Below, in pieces: positions 32,191 through 44,886 of a DNA stretch of 64,000 nt. Every line of letters starts with the position of its first letter. Position 1 is the stretch's first letter. The stretch is from assembly GCA_006176705.1 (NCBI GenBank), contig QRFJ01004297.1, positions 62,001 to 126,000 on the forward strand, in the 5' to 3' direction. A model generated the notes under the pieces. That model saw only the letters and a program-made list of their open reading frames with translations. It was not told the DNA's origin and did no database searches. The translations under genes and the position numbers were made by a program. Origin of the DNA: Cocos nucifera (Eukaryota; Streptophyta; Magnoliopsida; Arecales; Arecaceae).

Positions 32191-34686
32191 TGCAGGAAAT
32201 AGATCTAGGGTTTCATGATCAGATTTTGAAACTTTTTCAAAATATGCAACGGAAGAGATAAACTAATTATATTAATTTATAAATAATATATTAAAGAGTT
32301 CTAGATATAAGATCCTATCACATGATTTAAGCATGCTATTAAATCTAAAAATAAAAATAAGAAAAGATGATGTTGATCAAATCAACATCAAAGCAGTACT
32401 AGATCAAATCTAGATAACAAAAAGAAGATAGTATTACCTTTACCTTTACAAGATGGATTTCTTAACTTGCTAATCCAAGGATGAGGTTGTCACACCAAGC
32501 TACACATGTGTCTAGGCTCTATAGGTTGTCCACACAAGGCCTCGATGCAAGATCCAAAGTCTGATGATAGAAAATCGGCATAGCATGCTAGTACTGTGCT
32601 GATTTTTCTTTAATTGCTAATTTGGAACCTCCTTTTTGAATTCTTGGATCCTCCAATATTGAAAAGAGAAGGAAGAGGATTTGTGAAGAAGAGACACTTT
32701 TCAAAAACTTACAAAAAGAGGAGGAAGGGATCAAGAAAAAATCCTAGAGAAGAATCCTTTCTTCTCCTTTCTTTTTCTCTCATCAGGACACAATGGTTTG
32801 TGTCTCAATGAAGCACCATGCCCAGATCTTCTTTGCACCCAAGCTTTTTGTGTCCCAAAGCTCTCTCATAGATCTAAAACCTATAGAAAACTCATGCCTA
32901 ACTCATTTTAAATAGAGAGTTATGATAGAGTCCTTGTCTAGGTTAAATACCTAAAAAGGCAAGTCCAAATTGAGCAAGGATTGGGGCATCCAACTCTTGG
33001 GCTTTCCGTCCTTATTTTTTTTATGGATTCCAAGAAATGTGTGCAAATAAGTCTTATATTTCTAATAAAAAAATCAAAGAAAAATCAAGTAGTTTGGTGC
33101 CTTAAAGAAATAAGGAAAGATGATGTGTCAAACTCTATCCAATAGAGATCTAGGTCAACGTAACTTCTTTTTTTTGACTTATTCCACAACTAATTTCCTT
33201 CTAAAATGGTGGAAGATATAAAAAAGATATGAATACCCTCTAGAAATAAAATCTTTCATAAAAATTTTATGAAATTAGTGTGCAGGGGAGTGGAAAGCAA
33301 GGTGGCACAAGATGGAGAAATCCTAGTCATCACACTAGGACTTCTAGTTTTGACTTGGTCCAACTTATTATTTGAACCCAATTAAATCAAAATTAATGCA
33401 ATCCAATTAGAGATAATCTTAGTCCAACTAAGAGTCTAATTAAATTAGATTAAATTAAATTTAAATCTAGTTTAATTTTTAATCAAATTAGAAATTGGGT
33501 GCATGCAAGTCCTAATTGAATAGGGACTTATTCTTCCTTGCAATTGGCTCATCCAATAAATCAATTGAACCTGATCCAATCAAGTACAAATAAAATCTAA
33601 TCAAATCATATTTAATTAGACTTAATCTTAGCCCTCTGGCTTAATCAAATTAATTCAATTAGCAATCTAATTGCTAATCGATCCTCCTACAATACTTGCA
33701 CTTAGTCAAACATCAATCATATTGATTGTTTGATCTTAGAATGATTCTAAATCATTGATCAACCATCCGAACAGATCGAGACCTCTTATATATATGATCT
33801 CATAGGTTCAAACCTAAGCTAGCAGCATAGAAATAAATTATTATACTAATTAAAGTGACTATCTAGCAATGATATCCGACGGTCGGATAGGTCGAATGTA
33901 TAAAGCAACACTCTTAGAATCCATATGGATATAATTTTTATATAATTCATCTCCTTGACCTTAATGCTCATAGGATGACTCAGAGTTTAACTATCAAACT
34001 TAATTTGGTCATCTACATTATATTTCAAAATATCAAATCCATCTCATGGATTACCTTGGCCAAGATTTTGCAAAATTAAAATATAATGATGCATTTTCTC
34101 CAAACCCTTGGAGTGGTCAATCCCATCTCGATCACATATCAACTTCACAAGTACTTAACTATGCTCAAAAATCTTCCATCACTGAATTAGAAATTTAGAT
34201 AGTCTAGCACCAAAATATAGTGAGTTGCTTGTAAGGCACCGTGGTGATCTCAGATTTAAGAAACACTTATACCCATATCCCATCAGAGCAATTCTTGATA
34301 GTAGAATGCTCTAAAGTTGGTCATGTTCCATGATGATGTACACTTACATCTCATCTGTATGCCATACAAATATCTCCACACTTCTTAGTTAAGTGGACAA
34401 CCAACTTATATGGCATACAACGATCTATACTTAATAAACATTATTGCCCTAATTAACAACGTATTATTTAGTTGTGAATAGTTTAAAGACTAATCGATAA
34501 ATCCTCTCTTTATCAAAACTAAATAGTCCTAAGAACTTCAACACAATAAATGGAGTTCATTAGAAGATGTAAATTTTATGATGAAAAATTAAAATATTAT
34601 TTTATTCAATAGTAAATTATTTATAAATATAAAATAGCACAACCATTAATAGACTGATGAATGGTTTTGGGACATAATTTTCAACA
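32191..34686 (-). repeat. 5' LTR of element C
   Basis: It matches 23801-26291 over its whole length; in element sense it runs from TGTTGAAAATTATGTCCC (34686) to ATTTCCTGCA (32191). The differences from the other LTR are numerous. It is followed on the plus strand by the CTAAG duplication. Confidence 0.93.
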
Positions 34687-34691
34687 CTAAG

Positions 34692-35885
34692 AGGTTCAAT
34701 TCCTTCCATTCTACTAGATTGTCACTACATGCTACTAGGCATCACTGATGGATTATAAAATCAACAAGAATTATTTTTATGGTTAATAATTTTTTTTGGA
34801 TGAGTTGGAATTATTCCAATCCATTGAAAGGATTTTTAATGATATTTATGATGAAGATCATATTATATCTCACTACCAGACAGAATTGAATCCATAGGTT
34901 CTTATACATACGAGGTTCTGACTGATCAGATAGTTAAATTATGCTTTAAAATCACTATAGGATCCAATTATCAATATAATTGATGATTAGACTGATTTAT
35001 AATAGTTATGAGAGAGGACTTGCTAATAGTTAGTGAGTTAAAGGATGAATTATTAGTAATTATTGCTATATTATTTGATTTGATCAAATAATTGGGGTTA
35101 AGTCCTAGTCAAATTAAATTAGGATTTAATTTGATTGGACTTGGTCTGTGTTTGAGCTAAATTGGGTTTCATAGGTCTAAAAGGGTTTGGACTAAACAAG
35201 TATTAGACTTATGATAAAACTCAAACCATATTGTATTTTTACCAAGCCTTTGACCAAGTCAAAGCCAATTATTTGACTTGGTCAAAGAGAGATCTATATC
35301 ATGCCTCAAAGAGAGACCATTCCAAACCACAATTATTAGTAGTTTTTCTTTTGCTTTTATGATTAGATAAGGCATGCATGAGATGGGGTAGAACTCCATC
35401 CTATGGAGTCCACACACCCCAAAACTCTATCCTAAAATCCTAAGAGATTTTTCATGGGATTGGGGTTCTAAGCATGGATAAAATTAATGCCTAATCTGCT
35501 CTCATAAAAAAAGCAAGAATGGCATGAAAGGGTTTAAGGCACAAGAAAATTAAGAAAAAAAAGATGGTGCATGTCTCCATCTAATGTCACCTTTCTTTCT
35601 CTTGTGGAACATCCAAAGAGTTGGACATCCCAGGCCTTCATGCCCATCTCCTCTCCTATATGTGCTCCTCTTGTTTCCTATTATTCTCTTAAGAAGAGAA
35701 AGGAGAAAACATTCAACATCTAAGAAGCGACCTCTGTAAGAGAGCTAGCACTCAGGTGGGATCAGGATCTCCTGATCATATCTACCCCATGTAGGTACCT
35801 ATAGAGGCTGGATAATATGCAGCTTTAAAGGAACCTTGAAGATATCCACGAACATTGAATCATGGTGAAGATCTACCCATGCAAG
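34692..35885 (+). repeat. Angela-like LTR G1, right half
   Basis: It resumes LTR G1 after element C: AGGTTCAATTCCTTCCATTC corresponds to about 45736 in the LTR of E. It stops near the equivalent of 47010, about 180 bases before the expected LTR end, where LTR J begins. No gene is seen. Confidence 0.78.
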
Positions 35886-38110
35886 TGTTGGAAATTATGT
35901 TCCAAAGTCAATCGTCAACATGTTGATGGTTGAGCTATTTCTTATAATTGTACATGAATTATAAATGAATAAATTATTATTTTGACTTGTTCATCATAAT
36001 TTTTTTGCATCTTCTAATGAACTCTTGTATTATGATGAAGTCTTTAGGACTACCTAGAATCAATAAAAAAATTTTATTATTTAGTTTTTAAATCTATTCA
36101 TGACTAAATGATACATTATTACCAAGGACGACAACGTTTATCGAGTGTAGGTCATTGTAAGCCATATGTGTTAGTTGTCCTCTTAACCAAGGAGTGTGGA
36201 GATACTGATATGGTATGTAGATGAGATGTAGAGGTATATCTGTACTGAATGTGATCAACTTTGGAGCTTTCTACTATCAAGATTTGCTTCGAAAGTATAT
36301 AGATATAAGTGTCCCTTCGATGGAGATCATCATGGTGACCTTCAAGCAACTCATTGTGCTTTGGTTCCAAGCTACCTAAATTTTTAATTCAGTAATAGAA
36401 GATTTTTGGACACCATCAAGTGCTTAAGGAGTCAGTGTATGAATTAAGATGGGATTGACCACTCCTACTTTTAGGTTTTGTGTTGAATTATATTTTAATT
36501 TAGCAAAGCCTTGGCTAGGGTAATCCTTACGAAGAGTCATAGGACTAATTTCATTGAGACATAATATGGATGTACTTTTTAGTGTTGGCAGTTTAACTTC
36601 AAGTCATCCTAAACATATAGATCAAAGGGATGAATTATGCGGTGACCATATTCGAGTAGGTTTTGAATCTTGCAATTGCGACTATTTGACCTATCTAGAT
36701 ATCGGATACCAATACTAGATGGTCACATCGATTAGTATAGAAATTGGTTCTTGTACTACTTTCTTAGCTTCAAACATATGAGGTCATACATATTAGAGAT
36801 TCCTACTTGATCTGATGGTTGATACAGAGTTTCACTAGACTGAGGCTCTATGATCAGGAGTCCCGTTGGACTAGGACTATGATCAAGAGTCCTACTACAT
36901 TGGGACTCTAAGTCCTACTTATTTAAAATTCTGTGATCAAGAATCTTACTAGTCTAGAACTTTGTGATCTCAAGTTCCACTAGTTTGGGATACTGGGATC
37001 AAGAGTCCTATTAGTTTGGGACTCTCTGATCAAGAATTTCTTAGAGATGGGACTCTATTGCCCAGACTCCCACTAGATTGAGACTTTGAGTTTATGAAAG
37101 AATTAATTAGTAATTTAATTACTAATTAATTTAATTTGATTGAATAATGAGTTTTAGATCAAGTCTAATTGAATTGGATTTAATTGGGTTTGATCTAATT
37201 AGGTTATGAAATGACCTAATCATCAAGGAAGTTTGTTCCCTGATTTGATCTGGGCTTGGGCTTAATTAATTTTTGATTTGATTAGAATTTAATTGAGTTA
37301 ATTTAAGCCTAATTTAGTTAGATTTATTCTGATCTAATTAGGGTTAGCCAAATTGGTTTGGGTTGGGACATGATTGGATAAGAATTTTGAAGTCTAGTTT
37401 GACTAGACTTTTCCCTTGCGCCCACCTTTGACTTTCGCCCACATTTCTCCACAAGAATTCAAAACTCTCAAAAGTTTTCTAATCACAAGAGGGCCTCATG
37501 CCCTGGTTGTTAACGCCCCATTTGGATAGGATTAGGTTGTTTCAATTTGAAATCAAATGAATTTTGAATTTAAGTTGAGAACCACCTCATTCTTTTCCTC
37601 CCATGCGCTCTCTACTTTGTTTGGTGCAAAGTAAAATGGGATTTCATTGGAGCATGCATAACATTTGAGAAAGAGTCCTTCTTAATGTGAGCCTCTCTTT
37701 TGCATGAGAAAATTCTATGACATTTTCATGAGAGAAAAAATCCAGAGAGGGTGTTGCGCAGGGTTTTGGGTAGTGCTGTCCTAGGATTTCATCCTAGGGT
37801 TCGGGAAGTAAGATTGTGAGCTATAAGTGTTACAACTCCATGAGATTTTCTAAAGATCTTTCTCTATCTCTCTCCTACCTCTGCTGATTTTCTAGAGCAT
37901 CCAAAAAATCAAAAGAAGAAGATCGATCAAGATTGACCTATGTTAGTCGTCAAATATTCCGGTATGAAGCTAGCACTTTGGTTGAGCCGATTGAGACTAG
38001 GAGCCTCATGTAGATGATCCATAGAGGCTAGACACTGTGTGTGGCTACATTGCGATGAAAGGATCTCTCAATCTAAGTTTCAATTATGGTGATCAACTAT
38101 CCTCATGAAG
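35886..38110 (+). repeat. Truncated Angela-like LTR (J)
   Basis: It starts TGTTGGAAATTATGTTCC. Its first ~900 bases match the LTR of H (52222 onward) and, in complement, that of C. It contains a private minisatellite at about 36850-37095. The U5 end and primer site seen in H are not present: similarity is lost near 38110, where a different sequence starts. The five bases before it are GCAAG; a diverged TGAAG at 38106-38110 is not convincing as a duplication. Confidence 0.75.
36850..37095 (+). repeat. ~31-bp minisatellite inside LTR J
   Basis: Six to eight degenerate copies of a unit like GATCAAGAGTCCTACTAG followed by TTTGGGACTCT. Unit starts are visible at about 36852, 36881, 36936, 36967, 36998 and 37028. 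The corresponding part of the H LTR (about 53130-53230) has no such array. Confidence 0.8.
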
Positions 38111-39981
38111 GTATTGTGTTATGAATACAAATAGTATAGTAGTATTGGTGCAGAAAATGGTGTTAACGTTGGAACCACTAGAGTGGTTATGGATGCAGCC
38201 ACTAATGGGACCTACAAAAAGAAGTCTAGATTGAAGGTGGGTGGCTCCAACAGGACCCTCCGATACTCAAGTTAATTCTCTAGTCAATAAGAATGGAGTA
38301 CTCAAAAGGAATAGAGTAGAGAGGAGAGCTTAAGAGAGAAGAAACATATCTGGAGGATTCTTTATATAGATGAAGCATGTAACAAACTAATAGTGACAAC
38401 TGTAACTGCCCGATAGTGGATCGTTCAGACCACGTGGAGTCTGTTATAGAGTTTATTGTGGACTGGGGCTATCCTTTGTCATGACTTGCAAATGGTTAAG
38501 TTTCATGAGCTAGAGCTCGGGCATAGCTTCCATACATGGGTGAACTTACTTGTATTGAGATGGAGAGCTTGTAGTCAGGTAGACTGAACTTAGAGGCTGG
38601 CTCTTGAGGGGTGGGTGATGAATTTACAATCGATTAATGTCTTCTAGTGCTGCTCTTGATAACTTTGAGAAGTTTGACCATCTTTTGGATTAGCTAGGAA
38701 CTAGTAGAAATATCATTAGGAACCAGACTCATGTTGAGGACGAAGCCATCTCACTATTCAAGTTTGTCTAGAAGTCATGCATGATATAAGCTGGCTAGAT
38801 TGGAGAGGAATCCGACTTTCAAACTTAAGACTGATGAGATGCATTACTTTGTGTAGAGGAATTCGGCCGCACTCAAGTTCAGCCATAAGTAAAGTCGGGC
38901 GATGTCGATATTGAAGAAATTCTCTTTAATAGGTTCTATGGTCGGGTTCTCTGAAGAGAAGCTCAGACTGACCTTGATAACGAGGTCCTTTGGCTAACTC
39001 AAGCTCATACAACCAATTCTCGACATAGGAGTGTTGAGGTCTGCCCTTTATAGAGTGAGGTGCAGAAGTTCGACTAGGGAGAGCTCTGCCAAGCCAAGGT
39101 TCCAAACATGAGTTCAGTGAAATCTGCCAACTGTAGTGTAGCGATGGGGCTAGGAGAAAAATTTAATTAAAGAGGAGTTTGACTGGAAGAAGCTTTATTA
39201 GAGGAAATCCACTAAGCGATTAGAAGGAGCTCGATCGGGTTTCACTAGGTTTTTGATGAGTTCTGAAGTGAGGAGTTGTTGCTGAGAAGATCAACAAATT
39301 TCACAGAATAGAGGTTGGTTGCCAAGGACTTCGACGTAGGTTATTTTACCCCTAACACATGTCCCCTACTCTCGAGTTTAAATTTTGAAAGAAGGGAGTA
39401 CAAAATTACGACTGCTGAAGTTCTAGCCTGACTTCCCACTTCTATAGAAAGTTTTGGTATTATCTATAGTAGTGCCGAAACTTTTCAAATATGAGGTGAC
39501 TCGAAAGGATGGAATTGAAAAATTCCCATCAGGGTGGTACTTGAAGTATGGCATCATTAAAGCCTTATCAGCCATCCAGTTCTATCATGATAAATGGGAC
39601 ACATGTTCAATGGAGATCGGGTAGGGAGAACCTGTAATCATAACTGCCTTGGGCCTCCCTCAGGTATTTAAACTCTCTTCTCTCTTCTAACACCTTATTC
39701 CATCTTCGAGCCTTCTTCTTGCCCTCCTGGTCTTCGTCTTCTTCCCATCTGAGAGCTTCAACCTTTTCTGTGATTTTCTCTAGTCACAGACGCTTTCCAT
39801 TCATTTTGTATCCCATCGATTGTCTTCTTGCCATCTCCAACCAATCTAGGTTAGTGCCCAAACTTTCTCTCAATTATTTTGATACTTTTCAATCTTTGAC
39901 CCTTTAATTTTTTTTGAGAGACTTCATTTCCTATTTCTTTCTAATTTTTGGGATCTTTTTCCAAGTTTTGGTTTGATCTAT
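38111..39981 (+). other. Non-coding part of a gypsy-like fragment (K), probably LTR and leader
   Basis: No frame is recognised. It begins near TGCAGAAAATGG (about 38146), contains a TATA-like AGGTATTTAAAC (about 39661) followed by pyrimidine-rich exon-like sequence, and leads to a gag-like frame at 39982. The GC level is higher than in neighbouring LTRs. Boundaries of any LTR here are uncertain. Confidence 0.5.
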
Positions 39982-40465
39982 ATGTCTTCCGTGGGGTCCT
40001 GATCAACTAGTTTTGGGAGCTCGGCTTGTCTGGACTTGGTGGACTTAGATCTTAAGGAGGCAACCGATCCTGTAGAAGCACCTCATCCCCCTTTTGTCCC
40101 TAAATCATTCCTTGTTTACTTCATCTTAAGGATCTTTCTCTGATAAGGATTCAATATGGAATACCCTCAAAGCATGAACTAGAACTTTCTGGGTCAAGTG
40201 GTCGAGCTTGCTCCCATCCCCTAGGTTATTTTTGCTTGTACATTGAGGCTCTTTGCATTAGACTCTGACTTTTGATTCCACCTTTCATCATCGCCCTCTT
40301 TAGGTTCTTGGACATCTTCTTCGCCTCCATGGTGCCAAACTCATTTAGGTTCTTCATAGGGTTCCTATCTCTGTGCATCATAGCCAAGGTCTGACCTATG
40401 ATTTCTTTATTCCAAAATTACTTTACTTTCAATTACCATCCTACCATCAAAGACTGGTGGTATAT
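39982..40465 (+). pseudogene. Decayed gag-like frame, 'putative gypsy type transposon' domain
   Basis: From ATG 39982 the text is MSSVGS, stop, STSFGSSACLDLVDLDLKEA, PHPPFVPKSFLVY; after frame changes it reads VPNSFRFFIGFLSLCIIAKV and YHPTIKDWW just before 40465. Ser-rich start, then the small hydrophobic domain with a closing WW(Y/F), resembles proteins annotated 'putative gypsy type transposon' (PF04195 from memory). It is cut off by the start of the LTR of element E at 40466, so only the N-terminal third of such a protein is present. Confidence 0.55.
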
Positions 40466-41082
40466 TATTAGATGTGTGCCTTAGAAGCCAGATTGGCTAA
40501 ACACTTGTAATACACTTCTAAGGGTAATTTTATAATTTTGACTATAAATTAATAAAAAAATTATTTTCTATCACAGAGTGTATTTATAGTATCTATGATA
40601 CATTCTTTGAGTTAATGATAATGATAATTCATATTTTTAAGAGTTAAAAATTTAAGATATGAATTTTTATAATTAACTCATAAACTACTCCTGATAGTAG
40701 GATCATCACAAGGATGGTGATAGATACGAAAGGTTGGTATATGATCGCTTTCTTAGGATAGATGAGTCTTGAGTCTATGGTGTGGAGATACCTAAACGAG
40801 AGTATAGATACTTTTTAGAGAATGAGGGCATTGAGCATGACCACCTTGAGTAGTCATAAGGGAGTCTACCTTCTCATCAATGACTGGCTCAATGCTGTAG
40901 TGGTGTGTCTAGTTCTTTGACCTGAGGTGCATCGATAGTTTACCTTGAGGATGTTATAGTTTGACTACACCATTACTCGATCTTCTAGCCATTTGGAACC
41001 CTAAGGTGTATGTTAACTATTGCATGTTCATTATAGGAATTGGATTGCATCAATAGATGATCTATCTACCTCAGTAGATGAG

Positions 41083-41087
41083 GAGTA
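41083..41087. repeat. Target-site duplication of element D (left)
   Basis: GAGTA is repeated exactly at 45517-45521. Confidence 0.93.
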
Positions 41088-41661
41088 TGTTGGGAATAAG
41101 TGCTCTTCCCACATGGATAGGCGTGGCCACTGGTGATTAGCCAAGCTATAAGGAAGTACTTCTTAAAGATCTCTATAAAAGCACGATCAAATAAATCAAA
41201 GAATAGAAAAAAAAGAAGAAGAGATTTTCAAAAGAAAAGAGCTTTTATTCAGTATATTTCAGCACCCTTACGATCTTGATATGTTTTTAGTATATATACT
41301 TTACAAAGGATCAAGCCTAAGCTTATAGAAAAACTCTCCAAACCCAAACAACCCACATACATAAAATAATAACCTGTAAAAACTAAGCTAGCCTAGTTTT
41401 AGACTGAGCCGACCCAGTTATGTACCATGCCAATAGTCCGAAAATGCTACTCTCTATCTGAATTTTTCTCTGAAACCTAGCCGACCCAGTCCTGGATTGA
41501 GTCGACCCAGTTCCCAACTGAGCCAGCTCAATCTCAGAGTGAGCCAACCCAGTTTCTAAACTTTACTATTAAGACTGATTCTTCTTTCGGCTCGCTTCCA
41601 CCTTTCCATGATTTATCTTCTCATATTTTTAAGACTTGGGAGTGCCACTTTTGAGCTCACA
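41088..41661 (-). repeat. 3' LTR of element D
   Basis: Complement of TGTGAGCTC (ending 41661) to CCAACA (41088). It is 574 bp, shorter than the other copy because part of the repeat-rich U3 is missing. The family TATA box is at 41292-41299 (complement). Confidence 0.93.
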
Positions 41662-42195
41662 TTCTCCATTTTGGTGCTTTCAAGTCCTTGTGAACTCATC
41701 TCTTTTTAACAGATCCATCTATACCATACATCTCTGAAAGCTATCTCTGGGGAGTACCTTCGTGAGTGCATCAGACTAATTCTCCTTAGTATGGACCTTT
41801 ATCAGTTCCACTTCACCTTCCTCCACTAGCTCTTTGATCCTGTGGTACCTCATATCTATATGCTTTGTGCGTGCATGATAGACTGGATTCTGTGCCAACA
41901 ACAGAGCACTCTGACTATCACTAAATAGTCTAACCTTGCTCTGCTCCACTCCTAACTCATCTATCAGCCTCCTAAGCTAAAGGGCTTTTTTTGCAGCCTC
42001 CGTTATCCTAATATACTCGACCTTTATGGTAGACAAGGCCGTGATTGACTGAAGGATTGATCTCCAAAACATCGGTCCACCATATATGCAAAAGAGGTAT
42101 CCAGTAGTAGACCTCCTTATTTCAAGATCACCAGCATAATCTACATCAACAAATCCTTCTAGAGGATCTGAACCTTCACACATCTTCATAGATTG
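41662..42195 (-). pseudogene. Element D RNase H
   Basis: Read on the minus strand: GEQSMKMCEGSDPLEGFVDV, DYAGDLEIRRSTTGYLFCIY (first Asp), STIKVEYIRITEAAKKAL (Glu), LFSDSQSALLLAQNPVYHAR (Asp), then RTKHIDMRY to the tract and LTR. The frame is open to about 41977 and continues after a stop. GEQ here is the intact form of the GE-TAA seen at 5231 in element A. Confidence 0.88.
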
Positions 42196-43184
42196 TTCAC
42201 CAAATCCTTCCCGCAGCCCACCAAACATAAAAACATAATCCCTTATTCCATATAGATATCTCAATATCCATTTCAATGCTTTCCAATATTCCTTCCCAGG
42301 GTTAGCCATGTATCTACTAACCGTGCTCACAGCATATGCTATATTTGATTTACAGCACACCATAGCGTACATCACACTACCTACAGCATTTGCATAAGGA
42401 ACTCATTTTATGTACTCTCTCTCCTCTTCTGACTGGAGGCACTGTAACTTGGAGAGAGACATATGGCTTAGCAATGGTGTCTCTACAGGTTTGGCCTTCT
42501 CCATCCCAAACCTCTTTAGAATCTTTTGGACAGACTTTATTTATGACAAATGGAGCACTCCTTTGCACCTATCTTTGCAAATCTCCATTCCAAGGATTTT
42601 CTCAACTGGACTCAAATCTTTCATCTCAAATTCAGATGATAATGCCCTTTTCAATCTTTTCACAACATCCATGCTTCTACTGGCTATGAGCATATCATCT
42701 ACATACAATAACAAGTACAGGACATCCTCCTCATCTACATCCTTGATGTAGACATAACAATCATATTCACATCTACTAAAACCTAGGCTTAAGACAAAAC
42801 TATCAAACCTTCGATACCACTGATGAGGGGATTGTTTCAAGTCATATAAAGACTTTTTGAGTAAACACACCTTTTCTTCCTATCCCATCTCTATGAAACC
42901 ATCTGGCTGCTTCATGTAGATTCTTTTCTCCAAAGTCCTATGAAGGAAGGCCATCTTCACGTCCATCTATTCTAATTTCATGTTATACTGTGCCACAAGT
43001 GACAGCAAAACTCGAATAGATGTATGACGCACCATAGAAGAGAAAATTTTTATGTAGTCAATCCCTTCCCTTTGTGAGTATTCTTTTGCTACCAGTCTTG
43101 CTTTGAATCTAACTCCATCTTGTTCTAAAGGTGCTTCTTTCTTTGTGAACACCCACTTTGAGCAAATAGGTTGAGCACCCTCTA
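42196..43184 (-). pseudogene. Element D reverse transcriptase
   Basis: On the minus strand: AQPICSKWVFTKKEAPLEQD and KARLVAKEYSQREGIDY (43212-42967), a break at the MDVK region, MCLLKKSLYDLKQSPHQWYR, LLLYVDDMLIASRS (YVDD intact) and EFEMKDLSPVEKILGMEI (42870-42541), then SDIAYAVSTVSRYMANPG-like connection text (42375 downward). CAG at 42909-42907 is TAG in A; the TAG at 42882-42880 is shared with A. Confidence 0.9.
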
Positions 43185-43760
43185 GCTGATATAGGAGCTG
43201 GTCTCCACACATCTGTGTGCACTAAATCCAGTACTCCCTCGCTACGCTTGGTACTTCTAGCAAACTTCATCCTATGCTGTTTGCCAAAGATACACGGCTT
43301 ACAATGATCTATGTCCTCCTTCTTTAGGACTGGGATCATACCTCTTCTACTTAGTTTTGTGAGCCCACGGTCACTCATATGACCCATCTAATAGTGCCAT
43401 AGTCGATATAGAATCTACTCCTCCTATGCTGCTGCTAGCACCTCTGCACTATCATTTACTACTCTCAGTCTTCTACCTCTCATCACCACTAAAGCTTTCT
43501 TAAAAATTTTCAGACATCCACTCCCAGCCTGGCTACTAAAAGCATAATCCTGCTCCTCAAGTAGCCCAGAAAAATTAAATTCTTTTTCAACTTCGGTACA
43601 TGCTTGATATTTGATAATATATGAATGATCCTATTGTACATCCTCATCCTGATAGAGCTAATTTCAGCTACTTTATATGGGTGATCATCTTCAAGGCTGA
43701 TACTTCCATCATTGGCTTTTTGGTAGGTAGAAAACCACTCCCGATGAGACGTAGTGGTGC
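43185..43760 (-). pseudogene. Element D protease end, GAG-pre-integrase and integrase stub
   Basis: Minus-strand text includes RMRMYN, HVPKLKKNLI, DYAFSSQAGSGCLKIFKKAL and MGHMSDRGLTKLSRRGMIPV, then KPCIFGKQHRMKFARS and VLDLVHTDVWRPAPISARG, which holds the first catalytic Asp. At about 43182 this jumps out of frame to RT (EGA-P-CSKWVF). The remaining integrase core, including the second Asp and the Glu, is deleted. Confidence 0.88.
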
Positions 43761-44629
43761 AAGCATGTTGAATCTAATATTCACATAGTATCACACTCTG
43801 TCGATCCATCTGATACAACTAGCAAGTCTTCTCCACTGCTCACAAAAGCTATATCATCTCCCTTGCTGGCCTTCCCTTTTTCTGATCTCACAAGGGGACA
43901 ATCTCTTCTCAGGTGTCCAGGCTGATGACATTTATAACATTTTAATGTCTTCTTCCTCTGATCACAAGATTTTGACCTACCCTTGGATTTTTCTCATGTT
44001 TTCTCCTTTGATCTTTCCTATCTTTTGTTCATAGCCAAGATCTCAGACTTAGGGTCTCCCTTGCAGATCTTCTCCCTTTGCTCATTTGATCTAAGCACAC
44101 CAACAATCTCTTCATAATTTAGGGTCTCCTTCCCATAAACTAAAGTTGTTATGAGACCATCATATGAACCTAGGAGAGAACATAATAGCAGCAATGCGCG
44201 ATCCTCCTCATTAATCTTCACATCCAAACTCATCATCTCATAACACACTTGATTGAACTTTTGGATATGTGCAACAAGATCTCTACCTTCAGGCATCCTC
44301 AGACTATACAGCTGTTTCTTTAACCATAGCTTGTTCATCATGTTCTTCCCCATGTATGTGTTCTCCAGTCTCTACCAAAGCCCCTTTGCTGTAGTCTTTG
44401 TGCAAACCTCAGGCAAAACCTGATCGACCAAGCACATCCAGATTATGCTAAAACCAATTTTCTCCAACTCTTCTCAATCCTCAGCACTGATCTTTTTCAA
44501 TCTTTCTTTTGTCAAGACCTCGTACATCCTCTGTTGAACCAATAAGTCCTTTACTCTTTGCTGCCATAGAGTAAAGTTTCCCTTACCATTGAACTTCTCA
44601 AAATCCATCTTGAATCCACTTGATCCCAT
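43761..44629 (-). pseudogene. Element D GAG and protease start
   Basis: ATG at 44629 (minus). The capsid text matches A, with an open run 44353-44018 (MGKNMMNKLWLKKQLYSLRM, YDGLITTLVYGKETLNYEEI). The zinc knuckle at about 43960-43905 is LKCYKCHQPGHLRRDCP, with all four CX2CX4HX4C ligands. The protease active site reads ILDSTC (DST where A has DSA). Stops are fewer than in A. Confidence 0.88.
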
Positions 44630-44886
44630 AACTTCAAACAAGTCAAGAACAGATCCCTAACATCCTTCACGATCACACACCAGCAAAACTATCCTTCATA
44701 GAAGATCTAACTAGCCCTAGATCCTCTTTCCAAATTTCTGTATCATCGTTCCTCCATGTAAACAATCTCCACCTCAATCTAGAGACAACCACGAAGCAAA
44801 TTAGAAGTTTTTTTAGGATAAAATCTAATGCAATGGATCTTGGATGTAGTAAATCTTAGGTGTCTTCTTTCCTTCCACGTAACACA

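Larger units (their letters stand above)
23801..34686 (-). mobile_element. Element C: complete Angela-like copia on the minus strand
   Basis: This 10.9-kb element has two ~2.49-kb LTRs, a long leader, GAG, PR, INT, RT and RH in copia order, and a CTAAG target duplication. It is inserted in LTR G1. Long LTRs, a ~1.9-kb leader and the RT/RH wording suggest the Angela lineage; that assignment is tentative. LTRs differ at many positions and the pol has many stops and two integrase Asp-to-Asn changes, so it is old and inactive. Confidence 0.93.

Noticed and set aside
36850..37095. Regularly spaced repeats as a CRISPR-like array
   Set aside because: Units are contiguous and degenerate without unique spacers, lie in a plant LTR, and no cas-like gene exists.
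38106..38110. TGAAG as right target duplication for a solo LTR J (left GCAAG)
   Set aside because: Two of five bases differ and the preceding bases do not resemble the U5 end of related LTRs, so J is better described as truncated.
38111..40465. A host gene with introns at 38-40.4 kb
   Set aside because: GC-richer text and splice-like sites looked gene-like, but the only protein text resembles a gypsy-type gag domain and no host family is recognised.
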